This document shows, one piece after another, positions 52,413 to 60,756 of a stretch of DNA of 64,000 nt. The DNA is from Paenibacillus endophyticus. Its GTDB lineage: Bacteria; Bacillota; Bacilli; Paenibacillales; Paenibacillaceae. The notes below the pieces were generated by a model, which saw only the letters and a program-made list of their open reading frames with translations, was not told the origin of the DNA and did no database searches. Position 1 is the stretch's first letter. Every line of letters starts with the position of its first letter. The DNA lies in assembly GCF_014192395.1 (NCBI RefSeq), contig NZ_JACHXW010000022.1, forward strand, positions 1 to 64,000, read 5' to 3'. Position numbers and translations under genes: made by a program.

Positions 52413-52970
52413 ATGAAATTCGTTTTGGTATTTGGGCCGCAGGCAGTCGGTAAAATGACAGTTGGGTTTGAATTAGCCAGCATAACAGAATTGAAATTAT
52501 TTCATAATCACATGACGCTGGAGATGCTCAACCCGATTTTTGGATTTAGCGCAGAGACATGGAGACTCTCCTCTCTTTTTCGTTTTGAAATATTCGAAGC
52601 GGTAGCCAAGAGTGATATGCAAGGGTTGATCTTTACCTATGTTTGGGCATTTGACCAGCAAGAGGATTGGGATTTTGTTAACGAAACATGCCGAATTTTT
52701 GAATCGCACGGTGCTGAAGTATATTTTGTCGAGCTGGCAGCGACTCTTGAAGAAAGGCTTGAACGCAATAAAACCCCGCATAGACTCGAGCAAAAGCCTT
52801 CAAAGCGCAACCTTGAGCATTCAGAGAATGAATTAAAAGCGTCCATGGATAAATATCGGTTGAATTCACTGGATGGTGAAATCACAAGCGAGCATTATCT
52901 GAGAATTGATAATTCGAATTCATCTCCAAGCGAAGTAGCCCAGCTTATAAAAGACGAGTTTAAGCTATAA
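52413..52970 (+). CDS. P-loop kinase-like protein (shikimate-kinase-like AAA)
   Basis: 185 residues. Walker A is GPQAVGKMT (about 8-16). The lid-like segment with LEERLERNKTPHRLEQKPSKR (about 110-130) supplies the arginines typical of small-molecule or nucleoside kinases. The family is annotated as AAA or shikimate kinase-like and usually has unknown substrate, often near antibiotic-modifying genes. AAGGGG lies before the ATG. Note GQTxGK is replaced by GPQAVGK. Confidence 0.8.
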   Translation: MKFVLVFGPQAVGKMTVGFELASITELKLFHNHMTLEMLNPIFGFSAETWRLSSLFRFEIFEAVAKSDMQGLIFTYVWAFDQQEDWDFVNETCRIFESHGAEVYFVELAATLEERLERNKTPHRLEQKPSKRNLEHSENELKASMDKYRLNSLDGEITSEHYLRIDNSNSSPSEVAQLIKDEFKL

Positions 52971-53124
52971 ACGGAAGAGGTTAGAAGTATCGATTAGGAG
53001 CAGGTTTGCCGCGGCAGCTGCTCCTTCTTGTCATTCTCATGCTGGATCAGGACGCTTTGTTTTAATTATAGTTTGCTGCATATGGATTCTTCTTTTCCCA
53101 ATATCATTTTTTTGGAGTATGAGG

Positions 53125-53940
53125 TTATTTATTCCCGAGAAAGAAGGAGCCAAGCTCTTTAGCAATGAGTTTGGCTTGAAGCTTCTTGGTGTGGCCGAGG
53201 CCTTTTTTGCTTTGCAGCCTCGCGTTAGGGAGGACACTGGCAAGTGCTTGCGCTGCATGGCGCAGGGAAGCTGGACTCTCTGTGCCTTCGAGCACGAGCG
53301 TCGGCATCGCAACGTTACTCCATAAGCTAGCTGGCAATGCCTTTCCGGCCATGAATCCATCGAGCAATGCGGCATCATAAGGAAGCGTGTGCGCAACGGC
53401 CATAAGATTGGACCAGACACCTGGCATCATGCGCATGAGGCTCACAACAAATGAAGGTGCGCCCATTCCCTTGGTCATGAAATATTTGATCGTTTCAGCT
53501 CGCTGGTTAGCACGGATAAGCTCATTCACATGGTGAACGAAATTTTCCGGCGGTTTGGGATCTGCTCCATCGACGACAAACGGAGGCTCATGAAGAGCCA
53601 ACTTTGTGATGCTGGCCCCGCTTGCTGCTGCTTGGAGGGCAAGGACTGCCCCGGATGAAAGACCATATACACATGCCGATCCGCCAGCTGCGTCGATTAT
53701 GGCCTGAAGATCTTCATATTCACGTTCAACCGTATAAGGCTGCGTATCACTGCTATCCCCGCGGCCGCGCCGATCATAGTTGTAAACGGTGAACTGCTTG
53801 GAGAGCAGCTTAGCCAGCTGCACCTGCCCAGGAAATTTCCTGTAGCTGAACGCTCCCGCTACAAGTATGAGCGCTGGTCCTTGACCGGTTTTGTCATAGG
53901 CAATTGTCGTACTGTCTTTTGATATAAGGGTTTGAATCAT
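53125..53940 (-). CDS. Alpha/beta-fold hydrolase
   Basis: 271 residues. The nucleophile elbow GLSSG places Ser95; the oxyanion region GAFSYRK follows the first strand, and YDRRGRGDSSD is the usual loop after strand four. The C-terminal GLGHTKKLQ supplies the His. A cytoplasmic esterase or haloperoxidase-like hydrolase; its substrate is unknown. The ATG is preceded by GAGGAG. A single-gene unit. Confidence 0.88.
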   Translation of the reverse strand: MIQTLISKDSTTIAYDKTGQGPALILVAGAFSYRKFPGQVQLAKLLSKQFTVYNYDRRGRGDSSDTQPYTVEREYEDLQAIIDAAGGSACVYGLSSGAVLALQAAASGASITKLALHEPPFVVDGADPKPPENFVHHVNELIRANQRAETIKYFMTKGMGAPSFVVSLMRMMPGVWSNLMAVAHTLPYDAALLDGFMAGKALPASLWSNVAMPTLVLEGTESPASLRHAAQALASVLPNARLQSKKGLGHTKKLQAKLIAKELGSFFLGNK

Positions 53941-54261
53941 AGTTCTCCTCTGCTGTTACGACAGCGTGTATTGGTATTGTTTCAAGAGAATAAATCGTAA
54001 TAAGCTAGGCTTGTATAAAATGACTTTGGCCCCGCAGCGTTAATGGGACACTCCGATTTAGTTCACCTTATATATAGACGACGAACGATAAATCTTGAAA
54101 TCGACACACTCGTTCCATTTATTTTAAATGATTTTTAGGGAAGGTAAAATCATTCGTTATCTTGCTGTTTTATTCAAGCAGCGCCATTTGGGGTTATCGT
54201 ATTTGGTATAGTAGAGGAAAGCCTATTATGCTAGAAGTATCTTACAGGGAGGCGAAACGAT
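53941..54261. other. Intergenic region with promoter candidates
   Basis: 321 bases between divergent genes. TGGTATAGT (extended -10, TATAGT at 54207-54212) lies 50 bases before the AlkA-like gene. No repeat or other gene was seen. An AT-rich block (54105-54150) is in the middle. Confidence 0.45.
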
Positions 54262-54879
54262 ATGCCGACAGCCACAACGAAATATTTTGATTATGGACAA
54301 ACGGAAATCGACTTTCTGTCTGGTGCGGACCGTGCGCTGGGCGAGGCTATTCAGCGCCTTGGCAGGATCGAACGCGTCACGATGCCCGATCTGTTCACTG
54401 CACTCATCCATGCTATTGTCGGACAGCTTATTTCGGCGAAGGCGGCACATACGATTTGGGAGCGAATGCAGGAGCGGCTAGGTCCGATAACGCCGGCGGG
54501 CATAGCCGGGCAGAGGACCGAAACGATTCAAAGCTGCGGCATGACGATGAAAAAGGCGGCGTGCATAACCGATATTGCGCATACCATTTCGACGGGCGCC
54601 TTTTCATTGGAGGAGCTGCGGGAGCTCGCGGACGCCGAGGTGATCCAAAGACTGATGACGCTAAAGGGCATTGGCAGATGGACGGCAGAAATGCTGCTGA
54701 TCCATGCGATGGAGCGGGGCGATATTGTCAGCTGGGGAGATATCGCCATACGGCGGGGCATGATGAAATTGTATGGGCTCCCGTCCCTGACCAAAGAGCA
54801 GTTCGATGCTTACCGCCAGCGCTATTCACCGTATGGATCGGTGGCATCCATCTATTTGTGGAGATTATCCTTTGAATGA
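54262..54879 (+). CDS. DNA-3-methyladenine glycosylase, AlkA-like HhH-GPD
   Basis: 205-residue base-excision glycosylase that removes alkylated purines. The HhH motif LKGIGRWTA (134-142) and catalytic Asp160 in VSWGDIAIRRG are in place; the N-terminal AlkA-type beta domain is absent, as in the short archaeal/bacillar forms. AGGGAGG lies nine bases before the ATG. Its stop overlaps the region of the AlkD-like gene start, so the two form a repair operon. Confidence 0.9.
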   Translation: MPTATTKYFDYGQTEIDFLSGADRALGEAIQRLGRIERVTMPDLFTALIHAIVGQLISAKAAHTIWERMQERLGPITPAGIAGQRTETIQSCGMTMKKAACITDIAHTISTGAFSLEELRELADAEVIQRLMTLKGIGRWTAEMLLIHAMERGDIVSWGDIAIRRGMMKLYGLPSLTKEQFDAYRQRYSPYGSVASIYLWRLSFE

Positions 54880-54893
54880 AGATAAGGAGTAGA

Positions 54894-55589
54894 ATGATGG
54901 AATACAACATAAAAGAACAGCTGCACGCGCTCGCGGAAGAGGATTACCGGAAGTTCACTTCTGCGCTTATCCCAAACGTAACGAATTTATTAGGGGTTCG
55001 TCTTCCTCAGCTGCGTAAGCTAGCCATACCGATTGCGAAGGGCGATTGGAGAGAGTATCTGAAGCACGCCGAGAGCGATTATTTCGAAGAGGTTATGCTG
55101 GAGGGAATGGTTATCGGATTAATTAAAGCGGAGCCCGAGGAGCTCCTGCGGCGAATTGCCGATTTTGTCCCCAAAATAGATAATTGGTCGGTATGCGACA
55201 GCTTCTGTATCGGACTGAAAATGACCCATACGAACAAGGCTGCCGTATGGGACTTCATTCAGCCATATCTTGCGTCAAGTCAAACGTATGAAATACGGTT
55301 TGGCGTTGTGATGCTATTAAACTTCTTTATTGAAGAAGCGTACATTGACCGGTTGCTGGCATTGCTTGACCAGACTGATCGAAGCAGCTATTACGTCCAA
55401 ATGGCGGCAGCGTGGGCGATCTCAATTTGCTACATTAAGCTGCCGGAAGTAACGCAAGCTTACTTGGAGGACAATACGCTTGATGACTTCACCTACAACA
55501 AGGCTTTGTCGAAAATAACCGAATCATACCGCGTAGATCCGGAAACGAAAAGCAGAATACGCGGCATGAAACGAAAGAAAAGGTTATAG
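54894..55589 (+). CDS. AlkD-like DNA alkylation repair protein
   Basis: 231-residue all-helical HEAT-like protein of the AlkC/AlkD family, which excises bulky or charged alkylated bases without base flipping. Phrases GVRLPQLRKLA, EVMLEGMVIG, NWSVCDSFC and AAAWAISICY match the family. AAGGAG lies four bases before the ATG at 54894 and seven before the ATG at 54897, either of which may be used; a start at 54876 lacks a site. It overlaps the tail of the AlkA-like operon partner and ends two bases before a convergent gene. Confidence 0.9.
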   Translation: MMEYNIKEQLHALAEEDYRKFTSALIPNVTNLLGVRLPQLRKLAIPIAKGDWREYLKHAESDYFEEVMLEGMVIGLIKAEPEELLRRIADFVPKIDNWSVCDSFCIGLKMTHTNKAAVWDFIQPYLASSQTYEIRFGVVMLLNFFIEEAYIDRLLALLDQTDRSSYYVQMAAAWAISICYIKLPEVTQAYLEDNTLDDFTYNKALSKITESYRVDPETKSRIRGMKRKKRL

Positions 55590-55590
55590 G

Positions 55591-56271
55591 CTAAGCCTTA
55601 TGCTGCGCCAGAAGCTTCAGCAATTGTACGCCTGCATCCGTAAAGTGGACGGATTCCTGCTCGACATAGCCTAAGTAACGGAGACTGAAAATCGCATGCT
55701 CATATTCGTTCTTGAAGAATGCTTCTCCAAGCTGCTTAAGGGCTTGACCATCCGACTCTGCTATACGTTCTGTACCGATTTGCTGAATCAGCACATAAAG
55801 GGACAGCATGTCCTTTAAGCCGCCGAACATCAGGTTCCAGCCATGCTCCGAGCTGCTGTTGTATTCGCCAAGCGCTTTCTCGATATCGGCTTCCGTCCAG
55901 TTTTCCTCTTGCGCTACGTTGATGACCTGCGTGAACGTCATTTCACAGCCCTTTGAGAGAGGCTTCAGTTCAACGGTAAGGCGGTCAATCAGCTCGCTGA
56001 ATTGCGGCATCTGGAAGGTAAAGACCAATCGGGTTGGACGCTCAATTTCCAAGTATTCACCGGTAGCCGTGTATTCAACGCCTTCACGCTCATCGATAAT
56101 CGTCCATCTTCCGCCTGCGATAGGCTCATTCACGGCTAATTTGTTCGTACCCTCATTCGTCATCAGCCATTTTCTCATCATGACAGGATTAATCCAAGCA
56201 TCGAATACGCGTTCCGCCGAAACATCGAATTGCCGTATCATAATCAGCGTAGTCTGGGACACATTAGCCAT
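55591..56271 (-). CDS. AHSA1/SRPBCC-domain protein
   Basis: 226 residues. The START-like fold of the AHSA1 (activator of Hsp90 ATPase homologue) family is shown by IRQFDVSAERVFDAW, MRKWLM and GGRWTI near residues 12-60. A C-terminal extension (about 155-226, ending FTDAGVQLLKLLAQHKA) is beyond the usual domain. Its upstream neighbour on the same strand is an ArsR repressor, the standard pairing for this family. AAGGA lies nine bases before the ATG. Substrate or partner is unknown. Confidence 0.85.
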   Translation of the reverse strand: MANVSQTTLIMIRQFDVSAERVFDAWINPVMMRKWLMTNEGTNKLAVNEPIAGGRWTIIDEREGVEYTATGEYLEIERPTRLVFTFQMPQFSELIDRLTVELKPLSKGCEMTFTQVINVAQEENWTEADIEKALGEYNSSSEHGWNLMFGGLKDMLSLYVLIQQIGTERIAESDGQALKQLGEAFFKNEYEHAIFSLRYLGYVEQESVHFTDAGVQLLKLLAQHKA

Positions 56272-56334
56272 TTGTTAACATCCTTTTCTGCATCGTATTT
56301 GTTGTTCGCACTCTAAACTAATATGGATAGAACG

Positions 56335-56676
56335 TTAATGCTTTTCCTTTTCCGCTTTGCTCAGCTCGCGTTCAAGCGCATCGAACTGATGATTCCAAAA
56401 TTGTTCATAGACATGCAGCCATTTGCTTGCTGAAGCGAGCGCTTGCCGGTCAAGCGAGCAAATATGCGTACGGCCGGCAACCGTCCGGTGCAGCAGGCCC
56501 GTGTGCTCCAGCACTTTAATATGCTTGGAAGCAGCGGCAAGCGACATGTCAAAGGGAGCGGCCAGCTCCGACACCGTCCGCTCTTGCAGCGACATCAGCC
56601 TAACCATCTCTCTTCGCGTCGGATCGGAGAGTGCATGGAAGATGGCATCGAGTTCATCGTCATGTTGTTTAACCAT
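56335..56676 (-). CDS. ArsR-family repressor
   Basis: 113 residues: winged HTH with ALSDPTRREMVRLM (about 14-27) and ELAAPFDMSLAAASKHIKVLEHTGLL, a typical ArsR of the kind paired with AHSA1 genes. No metal-binding Cys pair is present. The start is ATG 56676; a TTG in frame at 56712 lies inside the promoter. There is no ribosome site, and the -10 ends seven bases before the ATG, so the mRNA is predicted to be leaderless. A perfect 40-bp palindrome overlaps the -35, pointing to autorepression. Confidence 0.85.
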   Translation of the reverse strand: MVKQHDDELDAIFHALSDPTRREMVRLMSLQERTVSELAAPFDMSLAAASKHIKVLEHTGLLHRTVAGRTHICSLDRQALASASKWLHVYEQFWNHQFDALERELSKAEKEKH

Positions 56677-56683
56677 ACGGTTA

Positions 56684-56712
56684 ACTATATACGAATACAA
56701 TAAAATGTTCAA
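56684..56712 (-). promoter_or_regulatory. Sigma-A promoter of arsR, leaderless
   Basis: On the minus strand, TTGAAC (56712-56707), a 17-base spacer and TATAGT (56689-56684). Transcription should start at about 56677-56676, at the A of the ATG. Confidence 0.7.
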
Positions 56713-56736
56713 CCAAATGGTTGAACATTTTATTGT
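56697..56736. promoter_or_regulatory. Perfect palindrome, probable ArsR operator
   Basis: 18-base arms acaataaaatgttcaacc (56697-56714) and ggttgaacattttattgt (56719-56736) around aaat. It covers the -35 and part of the spacer of the arsR promoter. A second, smaller inverted repeat (gtttaacc atac ggttaac) spans the ATG. Confidence 0.8.
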
Positions 56737-56738
56737 TC

Positions 56739-56933
56739 AAATATAGGAAAGTATATCATTTTCCAACTTTCTCTATATTTCTACGCGAAACGTAAGCTTA
56801 GCCGCCAGAGGACGGATTCAGCCGTTTACGCTTGAAATATAGGAAAGTATATGATTTTGCCGTCCTTTCTCTATATTTCTTGGTATGAAACGCGCTGCGC
56901 CGCCAAAGGACGGCGACAGCCGTTTCACCTTGA
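56739..56933 (+). repeat. Tandem pair of the 97-98 bp intergenic repeat (locus B)
   Basis: Units at 56739-56835 (97 bp) and 56836-56933 (98 bp). Each starts aaatataggaaagtatat, which can fold with tttctctatatttc, then gaaacg, ggacgg, cagccgttt and ends cttga. The second unit shares ggacggcgacagccgttt exactly with locus A at 22018-22213. Same orientation and unit length at both loci. Confidence 0.8.
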
Positions 56934-56979
56934 GCAAAGCTTGTTGTTCGGGGTTATCAGGCTTCATCGACGGATAGGG

Positions 56980-57798
56980 TTAAGGCTCAAAGCCTTTCTG
57001 GCTAATAAAGATTTGATCCTCGGAGAATACCTGCTTCATCCGTTCCTGGACGAGCTTATATGCCGACGGGTCATGCCACTCCTCGAGGCCAAGCTGCTCA
57101 TACCATTGATGGATTCCGAGCTGCCTGCTCCGTTTCCCGCTGCTGCCATCGCCCATGAAATAATCATCGATGCAGATGCGGTCAACGAGCGGCCTCAGCT
57201 TATGCGGGAATTCCTCACTGCTCGGCAATATTGGCGCGATAGCGGCTTGGGTGCTTACACCTGCTTCGGAAAGCAATTGCAGCGTCTTCAGCCTGGCCTG
57301 TATCGGAGGAGCATCCGGCGAGAAGTGCTTGCGAATGGGTTCGAGGTCCGTCTCTATCGTCATGCTAATACGCACCTTGTCCCCAAGCTGCAAGAACAAA
57401 TCAATATCGCGTCGCACCAGCGGGCTGCGCGTTTGGATGAGCAGGAAGTCAGGCGGCTGCTCGACCATAACCTCCAGCAAGGATCTAGTGATGCGCTCCT
57501 TATGCTCGATCGGCTGGTATGGATCTGTGCTTGAGGACATGAAGATCGTTACCGGTCCCTTAGAGCGGGCGCGAAGCAGTTCTTTGCGCAAGACAGCCGC
57601 AGCACCCTGCTTAATATCGACCCAGCTTCCCCAGTCCTTGCCTCGGAATAGGGAAACCGGCATTCTCCGAACGTAGCAGTAGGAGCAGCCAAACGAGCAG
57701 CCTGTATAGGGGTTGAGCGAGTGGCTGTAGCCGGTTAGAAATCCGGTTCCTTTATTGAGAAGCGACTTGGGCTGCTTGTAAGAATATTCGATGTTCAT
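56980..57798 (-). CDS. Radical SAM protein, spore photoproduct lyase-like (Rv2578c family)
   Basis: 272 residues. The 4Fe-4S cluster Cys motif is NPYTGCSFGCSYCYV (Cys34, Cys38, Cys41). IFMSSSTDPYQPIEHK and the later TIETD are typical of the SplB/Rv2578c group. The protein is shorter than true spore photoproduct lyase, and members of this group have no settled function. AAAGGAGG lies upstream of the ATG. Its place beside an alkylation-repair cluster suggests a DNA-related role (inference). Confidence 0.87.
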   Translation of the reverse strand: MNIEYSYKQPKSLLNKGTGFLTGYSHSLNPYTGCSFGCSYCYVRRMPVSLFRGKDWGSWVDIKQGAAAVLRKELLRARSKGPVTIFMSSSTDPYQPIEHKERITRSLLEVMVEQPPDFLLIQTRSPLVRRDIDLFLQLGDKVRISMTIETDLEPIRKHFSPDAPPIQARLKTLQLLSEAGVSTQAAIAPILPSSEEFPHKLRPLVDRICIDDYFMGDGSSGKRSRQLGIHQWYEQLGLEEWHDPSAYKLVQERMKQVFSEDQIFISQKGFEP

Positions 57799-57850
57799 CT
57801 ATTCACCTGCCTCCTTTAAAGAGTAGCATGAACAGCCATGAGAGGAAACG

Positions 57851-58564
57851 TTAGGTCGCATCATGAAAAATAATGCCTAAGCTGTATCTTGTTCCAGCAG
57901 TTACTGTGCTTACGCCATGGCGAAGCGTCGTTCTATAATAGCCGCGGGTGCCTGGGACCGGGCGGTGCTGCGTCGGAAATAAGAGCCCTTCGCCTTGTCG
58001 GAGCGTGATAACATGTCCTCGGCTTTGCGCCCGCGGTCGCTGTTCGATGAGCAGGAATTCACCGCCCGTAAAATCACGTTCCTTCTCATTCAGCGCGAAT
58101 ACCGCCTGAAATGGAAAATAGACATCCCCATATAGATCCTGATGAAGGCAGTTGTAGCCGCCTTCCTCATACTTCAATAGTAAAGGCGTTGGGCGCTCTT
58201 GTCCCGCGGCATGGCAGCGGGCGAGAAACTCGCTCAGGGAAGGCGGGTACACGGCGGATTGTCCCAGCAGCCCAAGCCAGCGGTTAGCTACTTCGGCCAA
58301 CCCAGGATACAGCCCTTCCCGCAGCTGCTGCACGCATGCAGGAAGAGGAGCCTGGTAATACTTGTACTCGCCGACGCCGAATCGGTATCTAGCCATGTTG
58401 ATCGTGGTGCGGTAGAGCTCTTCATTCCCATAGGCTTCTATGATTTCTTGGCATTCTGTTTGGTTTAGCAAGGCAGGCAGCCTCGCAAAGCCGTGTTCAT
58501 CCAACGAAAGCTGTATGGCATCGAAGTCAAGCAGAGCGATACGCTGCGGGAGGTTGTCAGCCAT
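57851..58564 (-). CDS. 2-Oxoglutarate/Fe(II) oxygenase (PF09859-type)
   Basis: 237-residue dioxygenase. The iron ligands are His141 and Asp143 in NCLHQDLYGD and His216 in TLRHGVS; Arg226 in TRYSLG would bind 2-oxoglutarate. It belongs to the Oxygenase-NA group, often fused or linked to DNA repair genes, and may demethylate alkylated bases in the manner of AlkB (inference). Overlaps the adaB gene by eight bases, so it is the third gene of the ada operon. Confidence 0.88.
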   Translation of the reverse strand: MADNLPQRIALLDFDAIQLSLDEHGFARLPALLNQTECQEIIEAYGNEELYRTTINMARYRFGVGEYKYYQAPLPACVQQLREGLYPGLAEVANRWLGLLGQSAVYPPSLSEFLARCHAAGQERPTPLLLKYEEGGYNCLHQDLYGDVYFPFQAVFALNEKERDFTGGEFLLIEQRPRAQSRGHVITLRQGEGLLFPTQHRPVPGTRGYYRTTLRHGVSTVTAGTRYSLGIIFHDAT

Positions 58565-59108
58565 GTGCGCCGATCCTTTCGCGGCTAATCGCTGCGCTCT
58601 CCAATTGGAGCAGTCTCGTTTTCATTTCAATCCCGCCTCGGTAGCCAGTTAAGGCTCCGTTTTTCCCAATTACGCGGTGGCATGGGATGGTGATGAGAAT
58701 CGGATTGGCGCCAATGGCTGTGCCGACCGCACGAACCGCGGAGGGACGCCGGATCAGACTTGCGATATCGGAGTAGGACTTCGTCTGACCGTATGGAATA
58801 TCACTCAGCGCCTGCCATACTTCTAGCTGGAAAGGGGTTCCCTGGCAATCGAAAGGAATGGTGAAGCCGGTTCGCACGCCTTGCAAATATTCGATCAGCT
58901 CATTTCTAAAAGGCTCAAGCGCAGCATCGTCGCGGACCAAGCGATATTCCGGAAGCTTTTTGCCCATCCATTCTGCCAGCTCCTCGAACGGTTGGTTTTG
59001 CGATCCTGCAAAGCATAGCCCTTGCGGGGTAGCTGCGAGATGAATGTGCCAGTCCTCATAAGCAAGCGTAGACCAATACAGCTGAGGCGAATCCTTTTTG
59101 TATATCAT
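58557..59108 (-). CDS. adaB: Methylated-DNA-protein cysteine methyltransferase AdaB
   Basis: 183 residues. The suicide acceptor Cys143 lies in ITIPCHRVIG, and YRGG follows; the N-terminal domain is the usual Ogt-like one. It transfers methyl from O6-methylguanine to itself. Its start overlaps the adaA stop (ATGA). The arrangement adaA-adaB resembles that of Bacillus subtilis, where the two halves of E. coli Ada are separate genes. Confidence 0.93.
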   Translation of the reverse strand: MIYKKDSPQLYWSTLAYEDWHIHLAATPQGLCFAGSQNQPFEELAEWMGKKLPEYRLVRDDAALEPFRNELIEYLQGVRTGFTIPFDCQGTPFQLEVWQALSDIPYGQTKSYSDIASLIRRPSAVRAVGTAIGANPILITIPCHRVIGKNGALTGYRGGIEMKTRLLQLESAAISRERIGAHG

Positions 59109-59680
59109 TCAAGCATCTCTCCATTCGTTTTTGGATGGTCTTTCCGATAGCTTGCCGGCGTTTGATTCGTTTTTTTCTTGAAAAGGGTGATGAAATAAGG
59201 CGTGTTCGGCAGGCCGACACGCGCTCCAATGTCGGACACCGTTAAGTCTGTGTCGAGCAGCAGCCGTTGCGCTGCTTCGATCCGAACCTGCTGGATATAC
59301 GCCACTGGCGTAAGCTGCTTGACCCGCTTGAAGGTTCTATGAAGATGATAAGGGCTGCCATGAAGTGCTTCCGCCAACGCCTCCAAGGAAAGCACGTTCA
59401 TATAGTGATGATCGACATAAGCGGTCGCGGCGGCAATCCATTCATCATCCGGCATGCGCTCCCTAGTAGGCTTGCAGCGCTTGCAAGGGCGAAAGCCTGC
59501 CGATTTCGCTTGGTCAGCCGTGTCGAAGTATGCGATATTGTCATGGTTAGGCGGTCTGGATTTGCAGGAAGGCCTGCAAAATATACCTGTTGTCTTTACG
59601 GCATAATAAAATTGGTCATTGTAGGAAGCATCATTGCGAAGAACGGCATTCCATTTCTCCATTTGGCTGCTATCCGTCAT
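59105..59680 (-). CDS. adaA: AdaA methylphosphotriester sensor and AraC-type activator
   Basis: 191 residues. The N-terminal zinc domain has four Cys ligands (35, 39, 66, 69) in IFCRPSCKSRPP and RPCKRCK; one accepts a methyl group from the DNA backbone and converts the protein to an activator. The C-terminal AraC HTH (about 85-185) reads GARVGLPNTPYFITLFKKK. It should activate its own operon (adaA-adaB-oxygenase) on alkylation damage. AGAGGTGAA precedes the ATG. Confidence 0.93.
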   Translation of the reverse strand: MTDSSQMEKWNAVLRNDASYNDQFYYAVKTTGIFCRPSCKSRPPNHDNIAYFDTADQAKSAGFRPCKRCKPTRERMPDDEWIAAATAYVDHHYMNVLSLEALAEALHGSPYHLHRTFKRVKQLTPVAYIQQVRIEAAQRLLLDTDLTVSDIGARVGLPNTPYFITLFKKKTNQTPASYRKDHPKTNGEMLE

Positions 59681-60127
59681 AGGGCTTCACCTCTTCCACT
59701 AGTATAACCTCATGATTGAACGTATGTACGCATGCAGGAATGGAATAGCAAGATAGTGAAACATGATTGAATGGAAGCAAAGAAGCTTTTGATTAAAGCT
59801 AATGAAACTTGAAAACGTAGTTATGGCGCTCAATTAACCAGTCATACGACTTGCGATGGCGGCAGGTGTTATGATAACAACCTAGTGATTGGTTTGGCAG
59901 AACTTTCACCAATTACATGAATCAAGGCAACACTCATAATGTGGTGCAGCAAAAAGATGGAAGAAAGGCGTGGAGAGACGTCCTTTTTCTGATCTATTGG
60001 CAAAAGTGGCGGGGCTTGGTTGAGGAAGCTGCGCGGGAGCATAGCAATCCGTAAGAAACGCCGCTGCTTCTGAAATGCTATAATGAGAATGAATAACCCA
60101 ATAAATGGATGGAAGGATGATTTGTAA
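59681..60127. other. Divergent intergenic region of adaA and the VOC gene
   Basis: 447 bases. A TATACT on the minus strand (59706-59701) lies 20 bases before adaA and has a poor -35, fitting AdaA-dependent activation. An inverted repeat with 9-base arms, gtgattggt (59885-59893) and accaattac (59908-59916), is of unknown meaning. No gene seen. Confidence 0.45.
60076..60084 (+). promoter_or_regulatory. Extended -10 promoter of the VOC gene
   Basis: TGCTATAAT (60076-60084), 43 bases before the ATG at 60128; weak -35. Confidence 0.5.
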
Positions 60128-60538
60128 ATGGCAACGCTTAAACCTTTTATAATCTCGGAGGATTCCAGAGCGCAGGCTGATTTCTATATTGGAGCGCTTG
60201 GCGGCCAAATTCAATCTATCATGACGCATGATCAGGCACCGGAGTCGAATGATGCGATGAAAGATAATGCGATGAAAGATAAAGTGATGCATATGTGCTT
60301 TGATGCAGGCGGAGTAAACTTCTTTATGGCTGATGCATTTGGACCTCTAACGAGAGGGAACGGCTTCAGCCTGAACATGGAGTTCGAGTCTGCAGCAGAG
60401 GGAAGGGCAGCGTTCGATAACCTAGTTGCAGGCGGCAATGTCATTCAACCGTTGGAGCCGGTTTTCTGGGGCGGCATGTACGGACAACTGGAGGATAAAT
60501 ACGGCGTCTATTGGATGATTAGCTGTGGAGCCGAATAA
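60128..60538 (+). CDS. VOC-family (PhnB-like) protein with a duplicated 5-codon segment
   Basis: 136 residues of the glyoxalase/bleomycin-resistance superfamily: paired beta-alpha-beta-beta-beta modules with LKPFIISEDSRAQADFYIGALGG at the start and FWGGMYGQLEDKYGVYWMISC at the end, typical of the PhnB/YjdN group. Bases 60252-60266 (atgcgatgaaagata) are repeated exactly at 60267-60281, giving NDAMKDNAMKDK and five extra residues in a loop. GGAAGGA precedes the ATG. Function is unknown; such proteins may bind metals or small molecules. Confidence 0.87.
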   Translation: MATLKPFIISEDSRAQADFYIGALGGQIQSIMTHDQAPESNDAMKDNAMKDKVMHMCFDAGGVNFFMADAFGPLTRGNGFSLNMEFESAAEGRAAFDNLVAGGNVIQPLEPVFWGGMYGQLEDKYGVYWMISCGAE

Positions 60539-60566
60539 GAATTGCATTTGAATTAACGATAAGTTA

Positions 60567-60669
60567 GAGGAATGAGTTTGTCCCAAGCATTCACGGTAGA
60601 TTCAAGGAATGAGATTGCCCCAGAAGCATTCACGGTAAACTCAAGGAATAGCGCTATCCCAGAAGCGAA
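60567..60669 (+). repeat. Three imperfect copies of a 38-40 bp sequence
   Basis: Units at about 60567-60604, 60605-60643 and 60644-60669 (shorter). Each begins aggaat(g)a, contains ccca and agcattcacggta, and ends ctca. It lies after the VOC gene and before the 80-bp array. Not seen elsewhere in the window. Confidence 0.65.
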
Positions 60670-60756
60670 ATGCTCCCATAAGGTAGACAGGTGAAGCGAT
60701 CATAACCTGTTGCTGTATAGGGGGCTTTTTTCATGAGGAAAGGAAACTTGCAGATA

